64,000 bases of DNA from Leptolyngbyaceae cyanobacterium C42_A2020_001 (lineage in GTDB: Bacteria > Cyanobacteriota > Cyanobacteriia > Leptolyngbyales > Leptolyngbyaceae): NCBI GenBank assembly GCA_015272515.1, contig JACYLN010000007.1, positions 62,001 to 126,000 of the forward strand. The letters run 5' to 3'. Shown here piece after piece: positions 1 through 9,726 of this stretch. Made by a program: the position numbers and the translations under genes. How positions within the stretch are numbered: the stretch's first letter is position 1; the number at the start of each line of letters is the position of its first letter. The notes under the pieces are model-generated. The model saw only the letters and a list, made by a program, of their open reading frames with translations, did not search any database and was not told the origin of the DNA.

Positions 1-583
1 CGTCTCCCGCGACCAGTGTTGGAGCAGTCCGCCCGCCCAATACCAGTGGACAAATCGTCAGATACACCTGATCAATTGCGTCCACCGCTAGCAAAGATGC
101 AACCAATTCTCCTCCCCCCAAAACTGCCAGTTGTTTGATATTCGCGTCGAACAGCGTTTCTAAAACCTTAGTCCAGTTGAAGTTTGGGCTGGCTTCTGTT
201 GTCAAAATTCGCTCAAACGCCTGTCTATCTTCCCAAGTATTGGCTCCTGTAGGGGTGGTGATCAGCCAGCGCGGCACAGGCTGTTGAAAAAAGCGGAGCT
301 GCGGATCAAACTTACCCGACCGGGAGCAAACGATTTGAATGGGCTGTGGTGGTTTTTGTTGCTCTTGCCGTTGCTGCAACAGGTCGGCAGAGGTGACTCG
401 CAGGGTTGTACCGTATGCTCTCAGGGTACCTGCACCAAACAATACAGCATCCATTTGAGCAACTTGTTCCTCCAAGTGGCGTTTATCGGTTGGGGAGCCG
501 AAGCGAGCGGGCGATCGCGCAACATCGGCGATTTTGCCATCCACACTCATTGCCAGTATTACAGTCGTACACGGTCGAACCAT
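1..583 (-). CDS. RibD C-terminal-type reductase (partial, runs off left edge)
   Basis: The minus strand from the ATG at 583 reads without a stop to the window edge, giving at least 194 residues and lacking the C-terminus. The start reads MVRPCTTVILAMSVDGKIAD, the typical first strand and 'SxDGKIA' motif of the RibD_C/dihydrofolate-reductase-like fold. Later 'DAVLFGAGTLRAYGTTL' and 'QLAVLGGGELVASLL' match the NADPH-binding and GGG loops of this family. RibD_C proteins reduce a ribosylaminopyrimidine in riboflavin synthesis. This copy has no N-terminal deaminase domain, so it is either the stand-alone reductase or a paralogue of unknown substrate. Family assignment is firm; the exact reaction is inferred. 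Confidence 0.82.
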   Translation of the reverse strand, partial: MVRPCTTVILAMSVDGKIADVARSPARFGSPTDKRHLEEQVAQMDAVLFGAGTLRAYGTTLRVTSADLLQQRQEQQKPPQPIQIVCSRSGKFDPQLRFFQQPVPRWLITTPTGANTWEDRQAFERILTTEASPNFNWTKVLETLFDANIKQLAVLGGGELVASLLAVDAIDQVYLTICPLVLGGRTAPTLVAGD

Positions 584-925
584 ACGTTCCAAATCCGTGA
601 ATATGGTTTCACCACAGAGGCTTGTCACCAAAATTTTTGAGTGTACCCAATTTCCGCAGTCTCACTGTAATAATTGTTATAAAACCTGTTGTAAGACCGC
701 TGTATCTTTTGTGTTTCCTTTCAACCGTTCTCGTTCTACAGGGTTGTTCTAAGCCAGCTTCAACGTTAGCTTATCGGAAAATCTGGGCAACCACAAAATT
801 TAAATGGCTGTGCTAAAGTTTCAGTGAACTGGAAAGAATCTTGGCAAGGAAAATTCATCGTGCTCCATGAATTAGTCGAGATCTAAGGCTTGCAGGTCTT
901 CATACCGCCTCTCACACACATTCTT
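584..925. other. Intergenic gap, no gene seen
   Basis: Divergent promoter space between the RibD-like gene and the histidine kinase. It holds only short unsupported reading frames. No strong inverted repeat or tRNA-like T-loop was seen. Confidence 0.6.
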
Positions 926-2845
926 ATGGGTAAATCGGGTTCATCCTCTTTTCGCCGCATCCTCCTGTCTAGAATTTTGCTGCTGAGTATCCCGATTCTC
1001 TTGGTGGGAGAGTATGTGGTGTATCGCAAAGCCCGCTCTGGGGTAATTGCGACTGCTCGACAAAACCTGATGGAGAGTGCGATTCGCAAAGCGGAAGACA
1101 TTCAAACTGTGACTGGGATGCTCCAGGCAAATTTGTTGGCATCCAGTAAGCTGTTTGTGGAAGCCATGCCTTCACCGTCGCCCCAAACTTTCGTGGAACA
1201 GGTACAGCAGTGGTTACCCAAACCAGTCCATTGTGTGCAACTGGTAAAACCCCAAACTGGAGCAGTGGTTGGTAGCACGTGTGGCAGTTCAGCGATCGCC
1301 CGTTTTTCGCAGCAACAATGGGCACCACGACGCAACGAACAAGACGTTAAACCATCGGATGTTTTAGTTTCTCAAGGCAATTCCACGGCAATTCCTGCGC
1401 CATCATCCTTAGAGCAAACTCGCCTCAACCTCGTGCTTACCGCTCCGATTTATCAAGCCAATGGAGAATTGAACTATCTCCTGAGCACTCAAGTAACTTT
1501 ACAACGCCGAGAATTTGGACAACAAGCATCGCTCCAGGGGTATACCGTTGTGATTAATCAAGACGGGGTGATTCTGGCCCATCCCGCTCAAGATCGGATC
1601 GGACAAACAGTTGCTCAACAACCGAATGCCCAAATTTTGCAATCATTAGTTAGCAGCGCGATCGCAGGCAAGCAAGACACTTTGCAGCTTTTTAGGGAAA
1701 AGGAAGCAGAGTGGCTGGCAGGTTATACAGCAGTGCCAATTCCAGCGGTACATGGCAAAAACCAAACCTGGGTCATTTTGGCGATCGCGCCCATCGGCAA
1801 CGCACTCCATAACCTTCAGGGAATTCAGCAAGTGCTGCTGCTGCTGACCTTAGGATTGATTGGTGCAAGCACACTTGCGACTCTATTTGTCACCAAAGAT
1901 TTAGCTGCCCCCCTGGAAAAATTGGGTAACTATGCCCTGCAAATCTGCGATCGCTTACCCTCCGCCAGTGCCCCCAAAAACTTCAAAATTCGAGAACTCA
2001 ACCAACTATCAGAAGCCCTTGACATCATGGTGAAACAGCTTGATGAGCGGGCAGACGAATTAGAGATTGCCTGGCAAGAGGCTCAAGCTGCCAATCAAAT
2101 CCAGAGCGAGTTTTTAGCCACCACCTCCCACGAACTGAGAACTCCGCTCAATGCCATTATTGGCAGCGTTCGCCTGGTAAAAGACGGTTGCTGCGACAGT
2201 TGGGAAGAAACGCTGGAATTTTTGCAGCAAGCCGACGATGCCGCAATTCATCTGCTCAAAATCATCAACGACTTATTAGACATTTCTCGTATCGAAGCAG
2301 GCAAAGTCGAATTAAATCTGCAACTTGTTGCGATTCCAGAACTATGCCAGCAATGCTTGAGAATGATGCAATTTAGCGCCGAAAAAAAGCGCATCGCATT
2401 GTCGGTTGATATTGCGCCCAAGCTGCAAAAAGTTCCCCTGGACGAAAGACGCGTGCGCCAGATGGTGATCAATCTACTATCTAATGCAGTGAAATTTACC
2501 CCGGAGGGTGGGCAGGTAGAATTGCGCGCTTGGCAGGGCTTTGGCTCCCAACTTGAACAAGAGAATCGCCCAGACCGTAGCCCCATCAACGCTACAACAC
2601 CCTACCTGTGTTTAGAAGTGGTTGACTCCGGAATTGGCATTCCGCCCGAACGCTGGCATCTGCTTTTTCGCCCCTTTAAACAAATTGATGCCTCCTCAAC
2701 GCGCAATTACGAAGGTACGGGATTAGGTCTGGCACTCACCAAACGATTAGCAGAGTTACATGGTGGCACGCTCTCTTTTGACTCGGTGCCTGAGAAGGGT
2801 AGTGTGTTTCGGATCTGGCTACCAGCTCCGGACGCTGAATCTTGA
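926..2845 (+). CDS. Membrane sensor histidine kinase with extracytoplasmic Cache-like sensor
   Basis: A 639-residue kinase counted from the ATG at 926. An in-frame TTG at 890 is possible, but the residues it adds are unlike a signal anchor. There is an N-terminal membrane segment (about residues 16-33), a roughly 250-residue extracytoplasmic region with a Cache/PAS-like strand ('YTVVINQDGVILAHP'), a second membrane segment (about residues 300-325) and a linker helix. The HisKA box 'FLATTSHELRTPLNAII' has its phospho-acceptor at His402. The ATPase follows, with N box 'QMVINLLSNAVKFTP', G1 'VVDSGIGIP' and G2 'GTGLGLALTKRLAELHGG'. No receiver domain follows and no response regulator gene is adjacent, so the partner is unknown. 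The ligand cannot be read from the sequence. Confidence 0.9.
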   Translation: MGKSGSSSFRRILLSRILLLSIPILLVGEYVVYRKARSGVIATARQNLMESAIRKAEDIQTVTGMLQANLLASSKLFVEAMPSPSPQTFVEQVQQWLPKPVHCVQLVKPQTGAVVGSTCGSSAIARFSQQQWAPRRNEQDVKPSDVLVSQGNSTAIPAPSSLEQTRLNLVLTAPIYQANGELNYLLSTQVTLQRREFGQQASLQGYTVVINQDGVILAHPAQDRIGQTVAQQPNAQILQSLVSSAIAGKQDTLQLFREKEAEWLAGYTAVPIPAVHGKNQTWVILAIAPIGNALHNLQGIQQVLLLLTLGLIGASTLATLFVTKDLAAPLEKLGNYALQICDRLPSASAPKNFKIRELNQLSEALDIMVKQLDERADELEIAWQEAQAANQIQSEFLATTSHELRTPLNAIIGSVRLVKDGCCDSWEETLEFLQQADDAAIHLLKIINDLLDISRIEAGKVELNLQLVAIPELCQQCLRMMQFSAEKKRIALSVDIAPKLQKVPLDERRVRQMVINLLSNAVKFTPEGGQVELRAWQGFGSQLEQENRPDRSPINATTPYLCLEVVDSGIGIPPERWHLLFRPFKQIDASSTRNYEGTGLGLALTKRLAELHGGTLSFDSVPEKGSVFRIWLPAPDAES

Positions 2846-2913
2846 ACTAAAGGGAGTTCGCTCTGGGCTTTGGCTTTGAGGTTTGTTCAACTCGCTGGCA
2901 GCAAAGGTCGCTC

Positions 2914-3636
2914 CTATTCCGCTGCTTGCTTCTGCTGAACCACAACCCAAAAAGCTGCTTGAGCGGCGGCTTGCTCTGCTGCTTTAATTGAGCGTCCGCT
3001 GCCCCGTCCCAAACATTCTTCATGTAGCCACACTTCAGCAACAAAGCGATTCGCCAAATCGGCGGCTTCGATCTCGCTGACTCGGTATTCTGGAAGTATC
3101 TTATACGTCGCTTGAGTCCATTCTTGCAGTGCTGCTTTGTAGTTTTGCCGAGCTGGATCTGAGCGAATTTCTTCAACCAACTGCTGAAAATGCACATCCA
3201 GCCAGGGGCGAATCAGTGTGAGGTTGTGAGTACTGAGATAAAGCGCCCCCAAAACTGCTTCAAATGACTCTGCCAGACGACTTTCTTCGCCCAGTTTATC
3301 TCGAAAAATGCTGCTGGCTGCGGTCAGGTAATTTTCAAGGTTGTAGTAGGCTGCTAGCCGTGCCAGGGTGCGATCGCTGACTAAGATTGATCGAATGGCG
3401 GTAAATTCTCCCACTGCCAGGTTTGCATAACGTTCCCACAACAACTCAGCCGCCACCAGCCGAACCACAGCATCTCCCAAAAACTCAAGTTGTTCGTAGT
3501 TTCCCTGAGTTGAGGCAGTTGGGTGAGTCAGGGCGCGATCCAGCAATTCCCACCGAATGGGAGCATTACTCGCTAGCCCTAGCATTTGTATAAGCTTTTC
3601 TAGCTGCTTTTGGCGACGGGGGTATTGTATAGGCAT
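2914..3636 (-). CDS. rnc: Ribonuclease III
   Basis: Endoribonuclease that cuts double-stranded RNA during rRNA and mRNA processing. The 240-residue product has the RNase III signature 'LEFLGDAVVRLVAAEL' and the second catalytic block 'ESFEAVLGALYL', so the acidic metal-binding residues are present. From about residue 160 a dsRNA-binding domain follows ('NYKAALQEWTQ' to 'GSGRSIKAAEQAAAQAAF'). Length is normal for bacterial RNase III. It lies 21 bp downstream of the unknown gene ending at 3658 on the same strand, so the two may be co-transcribed. It converges with the histidine kinase. Cyanobacteria often carry more than one RNase III, so this may be one paralogue. Confidence 0.93.
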   Translation of the reverse strand: MPIQYPRRQKQLEKLIQMLGLASNAPIRWELLDRALTHPTASTQGNYEQLEFLGDAVVRLVAAELLWERYANLAVGEFTAIRSILVSDRTLARLAAYYNLENYLTAASSIFRDKLGEESRLAESFEAVLGALYLSTHNLTLIRPWLDVHFQQLVEEIRSDPARQNYKAALQEWTQATYKILPEYRVSEIEAADLANRFVAEVWLHEECLGRGSGRSIKAAEQAAAQAAFWVVVQQKQAAE

Positions 3637-3657
3637 AAATGTTAGCCTAGCAATTCC

Positions 3658-4293
3658 TCAAGCAGAACAGGGTAAAGCCACGCGAACTTCGCTGAAATTT
3701 GGGTAGATAGGGGATGAAATAGCAGGCTCTGCTAAAGGTGATGCAGTGCTACTAGACGAAATGAGATAGATTTCTACATCAGTTTCACCTAAATTAGCAG
3801 AGTCACCTTTGACACAGGCGGGATGTTGCGATCGCACGTTTGCGATCGTTTGTGGCAAAACACCCGCCAACAAAGCCAGCGCATCCGTTGGGATGCCGAC
3901 CAAAATATTGCCACCAAAAAACTCTTCAAACCCAGCAAAGAGATTTTCTGCCCGATGGTCGGCATCTTGTTCTGAGACAATTTTGTGAAGCCACCGAACC
4001 CATTGAATTCTGCGGCTGTATGCTTTTTGGCGGTCTTCGTGAGTTGCCACTTCTACAATTTCAGGCGACCCGATCGCAATGATCTTCCCATACTCATACT
4101 CAAACGGATTACAAATGGCAGCACCCGGACCAGCGAACTCTGCATAGTGCGTCTTACACAAAATTAGACCACTCCGCTTGTGCTCTCCCACGGCGAGTAG
4201 ATGCCTGGACGAGAAGTTTTTCTCAGTCGAATCCCAAATCAAACTTTTAGATAAAAAGTTCTTCACTCGCTTTTCTCGCCTCAGTGCAGACAC
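3658..4293 (-). CDS. Conserved cyanobacteria-type protein of unknown function, upstream of rnc
   Basis: Open for 211 residues. I do not recognise a named family. The central part looks well folded and conserved-like: 'LILCKTHYAEFAGPGAAIC', 'EYGKIIAIGSPEIVEVATHE' and 'RRIQWVRWLHKIVSEQD'. The last ~45 residues are Ser/Ala-rich and low in structure. The first ~40 residues look less conserved, so the true start may be internal, for example a GTG near residue 36. No signal peptide or membrane segment is visible. The short gap to rnc suggests a shared transcript, but no functional link can be shown. Confidence 0.65.
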   Translation of the reverse strand: MSALRREKRVKNFLSKSLIWDSTEKNFSSRHLLAVGEHKRSGLILCKTHYAEFAGPGAAICNPFEYEYGKIIAIGSPEIVEVATHEDRQKAYSRRIQWVRWLHKIVSEQDADHRAENLFAGFEEFFGGNILVGIPTDALALLAGVLPQTIANVRSQHPACVKGDSANLGETDVEIYLISSSSTASPLAEPAISSPIYPNFSEVRVALPCSA

Positions 4294-4549
4294 TCAAGAG
4301 CTGACAGACTTCTGAATGTGAATATTGGCTCAACGCCCAACCGTGGAAACCTTTGTAACAACGAAATCCTTACTCAAAAACTGCCATCGTCAAGTATGTG
4401 CCTACATAGTAAGCAGGTCTCAAACATTCATTATTTTTTTGGTTGAAGGCTTTGTCAAATCTATATATTGCGTTCACAAATGCCAAAAATTCCGTAAAGC
4501 TGATTCACCAACTTCCGGACTGATTATTTAACGCTGACCTGATTCTCTG

Positions 4550-5464
4550 TCAAGGGCTAGATTGTCGGCGACTGGGGAGCCTAAGCGACTTTTTTACGAG
4601 GGTCGGAATTTGAGACGGATAGTTAGCAACTGGAATTTTGGCGCGCTCAAATGCTGTAACTTTGCTGTTGGCTGTACCAATTTCGGTGCCTAGTTCCGAG
4701 ATTTGAGAGGCGATAATTGCGCCAGCGTGTCCCATGCGTCTACCTTTGGGAGCGGTGCGTCCAGCAACGTAGGCAATCACAGGTTTGTCGATCGCTTCGG
4801 CGATGTAATGAGCCGCAGATTCTTCGCTATCTCCCCCAATTTCTCCGACCAACACAATAACTTCTGTATTGTCGTCTTCATCCAAAATTTCTAACCACTG
4901 GGGAAACGAAGACCCCACAATTGCATCACCACCGATACATACTCCCATTGATTGTCCCAGTCCAGCCAGGGTCAGTTCCCGCGCAATCTCGTAGGTCAAT
5001 GTTCCGCTACGGCTAATTAACCCAACCGAACCCGGCGTATAAAATTCACTGGGATGAATCCCCAATAACACCTGACCCGGCACAATAATACCAGGGCTAT
5101 TGGGACCCACAATTAAGGTTTCGGTGGCTTCTGCCTTTCGCAACAAACGCACCACATCTTGGGGTGGCATCCCTTCAGTAATTAGAATGATTTGCCGAAT
5201 TCCAGCGGCGATCGCTTCCAATGCTGCATCTAACGCTGCAAAGGGTTGAACAAAAATGATGGTGGTATCAATTTCACCAACAACCATTTGCGCCATTTCC
5301 ACAAGGTCAAAAATCGGAATCCCATGAAAGACCTTGCCGCCGTAGCCAGGGCTAACTCCTGCCACGATGTTGGTGCCATAAGCCTGCATCAGCGGTGTAT
5401 AGGTGGAACCTAGTGGATCGACGATTCCCTGAATGAGAACTCGGTTGTTGGGTGTGAAGTTCAT
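4550..5464 (-). CDS. sucD: Succinate--CoA ligase, alpha subunit
   Basis: Alpha subunit of succinyl-CoA synthetase, which interconverts succinyl-CoA and succinate with nucleotide triphosphate formation in the TCA cycle. The chosen ATG at 5464 (MNFTPNNRVLIQG) gives 304 residues; the ORF stays open to an ATG at 5494, but the extra ten residues do not fit the family. Visible are the CoA-binding start 'VLIQGIVDPLGSTYTPLM', 'SRSGTLTYEIARELTLAGLG', the Gly-rich 'VGEIGGD' and the phospho-histidine segment 'GRRMGHAGAII' with the catalytic His. The usual GPNCPG loop reads GPNSPG, a Cys-to-Ser change. It lies 190 bp downstream of sucC on the same strand, so co-expression is likely. Confidence 0.93.
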   Translation of the reverse strand: MNFTPNNRVLIQGIVDPLGSTYTPLMQAYGTNIVAGVSPGYGGKVFHGIPIFDLVEMAQMVVGEIDTTIIFVQPFAALDAALEAIAAGIRQIILITEGMPPQDVVRLLRKAEATETLIVGPNSPGIIVPGQVLLGIHPSEFYTPGSVGLISRSGTLTYEIARELTLAGLGQSMGVCIGGDAIVGSSFPQWLEILDEDDNTEVIVLVGEIGGDSEESAAHYIAEAIDKPVIAYVAGRTAPKGRRMGHAGAIIASQISELGTEIGTANSKVTAFERAKIPVANYPSQIPTLVKKSLRLPSRRQSSP

Positions 5465-5654
5465 AAAAATCGCTAACAATAACGAACCAATCAATTAAAA
5501 AAAGAAGACAATCAACCACAAAGGTGAGTTAGATAACTAACGTGCTGATCAATAGAATGACGAAAACAGTATGTTGCTGCTGCAATCTGTGTCACAGTCG
5601 CGATCGCTTTTGTTAAAGCAGTTAAGTTGATAGCACCGAGCCATAAGCCAACAT

Positions 5655-6854
5655 TTAGCTTTCTAACCGTCCCGATTTAGCAAGAGACACCGCTTCAGTC
5701 ACCGCTTCATCTAAGTTTTCAACCAGGGAAAGTTGGGCAGTCTCCAGTTGGGTTCTGGCGCGATCGCTTTGGCTTCCCACTAAGCGAACAACCAGGGATG
5801 GTCTACGTTTGGGCTGCACAAACACAACGTCTGAGCGCAGATTTGTCAATCCAGCCGCTCTAGCGGTTTTACGTTCCAGATAGGACACAATCACCGCGGC
5901 AACTTCGTCACAGGGAACCAAGTTACTAATCAAATTAATCAAAATCACCCGCACTGATTTGTGCTGGCTCATCAAATCCAACCCATGCTCCAGACGCAGT
6001 TTTAGCAACTCTGGAGAAGAATCCCAACGGTTTTCGCCGCCGATGTTTAGAAAGCTGGCAGTTTTTCCACCTGCGTGCCCCACCAGATCCATCGTCGCCA
6101 TTGTTAAGCCAGCACCATTGCAAACAATGCCAATATGCCCATCTAAATCCATCACCACTGGCACAACATCATTTGGTTGGGCAGGATCGCCCCCAAGCTT
6201 AGAAATGAGGGAAATCAACTGGGGATGGCGTGCCAGTGCATCGTCATTGGCGCTTACTTTCCCATCGAGTGCCATCACTTCACCAGTCGCGCTGACTCCC
6301 AGAGGATTAATTTCTACCAGATCTAAATCGTGCTGAATAAATAACTGGTACATTTTCTCCACTACGGCACTGACCGACTCAATCAACGTGCCCTGCAACC
6401 CCATTTTGATGGCGAGGCGACGGGCATAGTAGGGAGAAAATTCTTGCTCAACAACAACGTGCTGCATCTGGTCGATCGCCGACTGTACATCTATTCCACC
6501 CTGGCAAGATCCCAACAACACTGGACGGCAAACCGAACGATTGAGCGCAACAGCTAGATAAAATTCTCGATCTGCGTCATATTTGGCTTCAGCCAGTAAC
6601 ATCTTGGGGTATTCTCCCATGATTGGCAAATTAAAGATCGTTTGCGCGGCTGCGATCGCGTCAATGGTGTTTTCAACAAACCTGACACCTCCAACCCGTC
6701 CGCGCCCTCCAATATAAACCTGAGATTTGAGTACGACTGGATATGGAATATTCAACCCTTTCAAATCTTTTGGATAATCAATTCGCTGCGAGGGCAATAC
6801 CGGAATCCCCATATCACGGAACAATTCTTTCGCTTGATACTCTAGCAAGTCCAT
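5655..6854 (-). CDS. sucC: Succinate--CoA ligase, beta subunit
   Basis: A 399-residue ATP-grasp subunit that binds nucleotide and succinate and pairs with SucD encoded just downstream. The N-terminus 'MDLLEYQAKELFRDMGIPV' is diagnostic. The nucleotide loop reads 'GGRGRVGGVRF' where many bacteria have GGRGKAGGVK; the Lys-to-Arg change is, to my knowledge, shared by cyanobacterial homologues. 'LDLVEINPLGVSATGEVMAL' carries the Mg-binding Asn/Glu segment and 'VCNGAGLTMATMDLV' the C-terminal CoA-ligase motif. The ATG at 6854 gives the standard start. The promoter should lie in the 235-bp gap shared with the divergent transglutaminase gene. Confidence 0.93.
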   Translation of the reverse strand: MDLLEYQAKELFRDMGIPVLPSQRIDYPKDLKGLNIPYPVVLKSQVYIGGRGRVGGVRFVENTIDAIAAAQTIFNLPIMGEYPKMLLAEAKYDADREFYLAVALNRSVCRPVLLGSCQGGIDVQSAIDQMQHVVVEQEFSPYYARRLAIKMGLQGTLIESVSAVVEKMYQLFIQHDLDLVEINPLGVSATGEVMALDGKVSANDDALARHPQLISLISKLGGDPAQPNDVVPVVMDLDGHIGIVCNGAGLTMATMDLVGHAGGKTASFLNIGGENRWDSSPELLKLRLEHGLDLMSQHKSVRVILINLISNLVPCDEVAAVIVSYLERKTARAAGLTNLRSDVVFVQPKRRPSLVVRLVGSQSDRARTQLETAQLSLVENLDEAVTEAVSLAKSGRLES

Positions 6855-7089
6855 TGTGTGTACACCCCCTGCATGATCCGATAATCTTAAAGCAGTGACT
6901 CAAAGGATGCAAACCTCCTACTGGAGGATTCCCCCAGACACGTCCCCCCGATACAGTTCTGAGTCTATGCTTGCATTTATGATTTGATTAACCGGATTGA
7001 AAGGTGAGAATTGGCTACCTAGCCCCTCGCTCACTTGGTAGATGTTTAATGACTGCAAATCAGCCAAACTGAATCTTTAAGAGCATTTC

Positions 7090-8796
7090 ATGCGATCTGA
7101 AACCGTGTTATCAACTGGTCAACCAACCCCTTCTGCTTCCAGCAAGCCAGCCACCCCAAACCGCACGATTCGCCCACTGGCGGCATGTGTAGTGCAGGGC
7201 ATCTCTTTTGTAAGAGATGAACTCATCGCGCTAGATTCGGTACGGGGATATCTGCTGCAAATTGACCCGAACACCGACAACACCACGATTCTCAATCCAC
7301 TCAATGTTGATGAGTTGATTGGGGCAGAGGGGTTAACTGTTTGGAACGATACGTTTTGGATTGCACGAGAAAATAGCGTTTATTTTTTCAGTTTAGAAAA
7401 GTTTAGTTTGCAGCACTTTTACACGCTGCCCTATCCCGTGAATGGATTGGCAGTTTGGGAGGATACAGTTTACGTTTCGTCTCAAAAAGCGGGATACATT
7501 CACATCTTTGAGCGAGATTCTCGACGGTTAATTACACGCTTGCCCCTGCCGGGTGTGGGTCCAGCCGCCCTCGCTGTTCGAGGGGAGGATTTGTGGGTGT
7601 GCGATCGCATTGAGCAAACAGTCTTCTGCATTGACCGAGCAACGGGTGAACCTCGATTTTCGGTATTAACGCCATTTGAATCACCTACGGGAATTGCGTT
7701 TCAGCCAAATACCCCGGCAGGTGCCGATGTGCTTTTCGTTTCTTACGCTAAAGAAGAACCCTATGTGCGAGATAACCCCAACAATCCCGATGGGGCTTAC
7801 GAGTTGTCATTTCGCGATCGCACCTTTATTCATCCGCTACACTTTCACTACGATCCCAGTGCCCACTACGCCCTCTCAAATGGCTATTTAGTAGAAATGT
7901 CTTATGCGGAGGAATTGCTGCCGCTGGAAGAAGTGCTATTTGAAGACTTAGAGTGGCGGATTGCCCTGCCTGCCGAAACCGATCGCCAAAAAGTCCGCTC
8001 CATTGAGCCGATTGGTCGCCCCTTTGTGGAAGAAGATCAAAACGGGCAACGGGTCGCCGTCTTTCACTTTAATACCCTCAAACCAAACGAACGACATCTG
8101 TTTGGCTGGAAGGCGCAGCTTGAAATTCGTGCCATTAAGTATCAATTTACCTTTGATGATGTAGCCAACGTTCCTGATCTACCAGCCGATTACAAAGCCA
8201 TCTACCTGGTAGACGATGACGAACTGGCAATGGATACGCCCGTGATTCAGGCAGCTGCACAAGAAGCAATTGGCACAGAGACGAACATTTTGCGGAAGAT
8301 GTTGAAAATCCGTAACTACGTCTACGATCGCCTCTCCTATGCCCTCACCTCCCGAATTGACACCCCCGATGTGGTGTTGGAACGGGGAATTGGCTCCTGT
8401 GGCGAATATGTTGGTTTGCTGTTAGCACTGGCTCGGCTCAATGGCATTGCCTGCCGCACCGTGGGGCGTTACAAATGTCCGCCTACTCCAGAACAACGCC
8501 TCGTACCACTAGAACCGGATTACAACCACGTCTGGCTGGAGTTTTTCATTCCTGGCTTTGGTTGGGTGCCGATGGAGTCGAACCCGGATGATATCATCGA
8601 GAACGGTCCTTACCCCACCCGCTTTTTCATGGGGTTACCCTGGTATCACGCCGAAATTGCCAAAGGCATCCCGTTTGAAACGTTGACCGCTAAAGGTGAA
8701 CCTGTGGAAACGGTTTCGATCGGTGAGTTGGCAATCAACCATGTTCGGTTTATGGTGCTGGATGAATTGCCGCCCGCTGATCTGGGGCAGGCGTAA
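7090..8796 (+). CDS. Beta-propeller/transglutaminase-like domain protein
   Basis: 568 residues in two parts. Residues about 30-235 contain repeated propeller-like blades ('LIGAEGLTVWNDTFWIA', 'VNGLAVWEDTVYVSSQKAG', 'GPAALAVRGEDLWVCD'). The C-terminal half is a transglutaminase-like domain: Cys437 in 'GSCGEYVGLLLALARLNGI', His480 in 'NHVWLEFFIPGFGWVPM' and Asp500 shortly after, so the Cys-His-Asp triad is present. Such domains act as proteases, transglutaminases or amidases; which applies here is unknown. No signal peptide is evident, so it is probably cytosolic. It is divergent from sucC and followed by hisA. Confidence 0.87.
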   Translation: MRSETVLSTGQPTPSASSKPATPNRTIRPLAACVVQGISFVRDELIALDSVRGYLLQIDPNTDNTTILNPLNVDELIGAEGLTVWNDTFWIARENSVYFFSLEKFSLQHFYTLPYPVNGLAVWEDTVYVSSQKAGYIHIFERDSRRLITRLPLPGVGPAALAVRGEDLWVCDRIEQTVFCIDRATGEPRFSVLTPFESPTGIAFQPNTPAGADVLFVSYAKEEPYVRDNPNNPDGAYELSFRDRTFIHPLHFHYDPSAHYALSNGYLVEMSYAEELLPLEEVLFEDLEWRIALPAETDRQKVRSIEPIGRPFVEEDQNGQRVAVFHFNTLKPNERHLFGWKAQLEIRAIKYQFTFDDVANVPDLPADYKAIYLVDDDELAMDTPVIQAAAQEAIGTETNILRKMLKIRNYVYDRLSYALTSRIDTPDVVLERGIGSCGEYVGLLLALARLNGIACRTVGRYKCPPTPEQRLVPLEPDYNHVWLEFFIPGFGWVPMESNPDDIIENGPYPTRFFMGLPWYHAEIAKGIPFETLTAKGEPVETVSIGELAINHVRFMVLDELPPADLGQA

Positions 8797-8850
8797 TCAT
8801 TCTTGGGCAGGCATGAAGCGATCTCCCTAGGTCGGTCTTGGGCAGGCATG
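8781..8850. repeat. Direct repeats with core TCTTGGGCAGGCATG
   Basis: Exact copies of the 15-mer lie at 8801-8815 and 8836-8850. A degenerate copy at 8781-8795 (tctggggcaggcgta) covers the last codons and stop of the transglutaminase gene. Function unknown; they lie in the 134-bp gap before hisA. Confidence 0.75.
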
Positions 8851-8930
8851 GAGTGCTGCCCCACGCTGGCTCAATCCGTGTGCGAGAATGGTTTTCTGGC
8901 AATTTTTCCAATGGGTTGAGGGATGGGTAG

Positions 8931-9704
8931 ATGGAGGTTATTCCAGCGATCGATATTTTGGGTGGGCAGTGTGTACGGCTCTACCAGGGAGATTATGGGC
9001 AGGTGCAAACGTTTGACGAAGACCCGGTTGCGGTTGCTCAACGCTGGGCAGAGGAAGGCGCAACCCGTCTGCATTTAGTTGATTTGGATGGCGCAAAAGC
9101 CGGAAAACCTGTGAACTTGCAAGCGATCGCGGCGATTGCCCAATCTATCGATGTGCCTGTGCAAGTGGGGGGTGGGCTGCGCGATCGCCAGAGTGTGGCT
9201 GATTTGCTGAAGGTGGGTGTTCAGCGAATCATTTTGGGCACCGTAGCGGTAGAACAGCCAGAGTTAGTCAGTCAACTTTGTCAAGAATTTCCGGGGAAAA
9301 TTGTGGTGGGCATCGATGCACGCAATGGCAAAGTCGCAACCCGTGGCTGGCTTGAGACTTCGGAAGTGCTAGCAACCAACTTGGCACAACAGATGGCATC
9401 TGCGGGCGTTGCGGCGATCATTTACACCGATATTCATCGAGACGGAACTTTGCAAGGACCAAACCTGGAAGCTCTGCGAGAACTTTGCAATGCGGTTGAG
9501 ATTCCGGTAATTGCATCGGGTGGGGTAAGTTCCATCACGGATTTATTTAGTTTGCTAGCGCTGGAGCCGTTGGGGGTGGCTGGTGCGATCGTAGGACGAG
9601 CGTTGTATACAGGTGAAGTTTCTCTGAAAGAAGCCTTAAGAGCGGTCGGTTCCGGGCGCTGGCAGGATGTTCCGCCCAATTTCGGCTCTTCTGCATTTGC
9701 TTAA
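8931..9704 (+). CDS. hisA: Phosphoribosylformimino-AICAR-P isomerase
   Basis: HisA catalyses the Amadori-type isomerisation of ProFAR in histidine biosynthesis. The 257-residue product is a complete (beta/alpha)8 barrel: start '[20 protein letters not shown]' with the first catalytic Asp, '[14 protein letters not shown]', '[13 protein letters not shown]' phosphate loop, '[16 protein letters not shown]' with the second catalytic Asp, and '[13 protein letters not shown]'. HisF shares the fold, but '[13 protein letters not shown]' and 'GWLETS' are HisA features. It is not in a his operon here, which is normal for cyanobacteria. Confidence 0.96.
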   Translation: MEVIPAIDILGGQCVRLYQGDYGQVQTFDEDPVAVAQRWAEEGATRLHLVDLDGAKAGKPVNLQAIAAIAQSIDVPVQVGGGLRDRQSVADLLKVGVQRIILGTVAVEQPELVSQLCQEFPGKIVVGIDARNGKVATRGWLETSEVLATNLAQQMASAGVAAIIYTDIHRDGTLQGPNLEALRELCNAVEIPVIASGGVSSITDLFSLLALEPLGVAGAIVGRALYTGEVSLKEALRAVGSGRWQDVPPNFGSSAFA

Positions 9705-9726
9705 ACGTGCTTGCTGAGAACGGCTT

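Noticed and set aside
4325-4531. 68-codon ORF between the unknown gene and sucD
   Set aside because: Low complexity, no start signal, no family.
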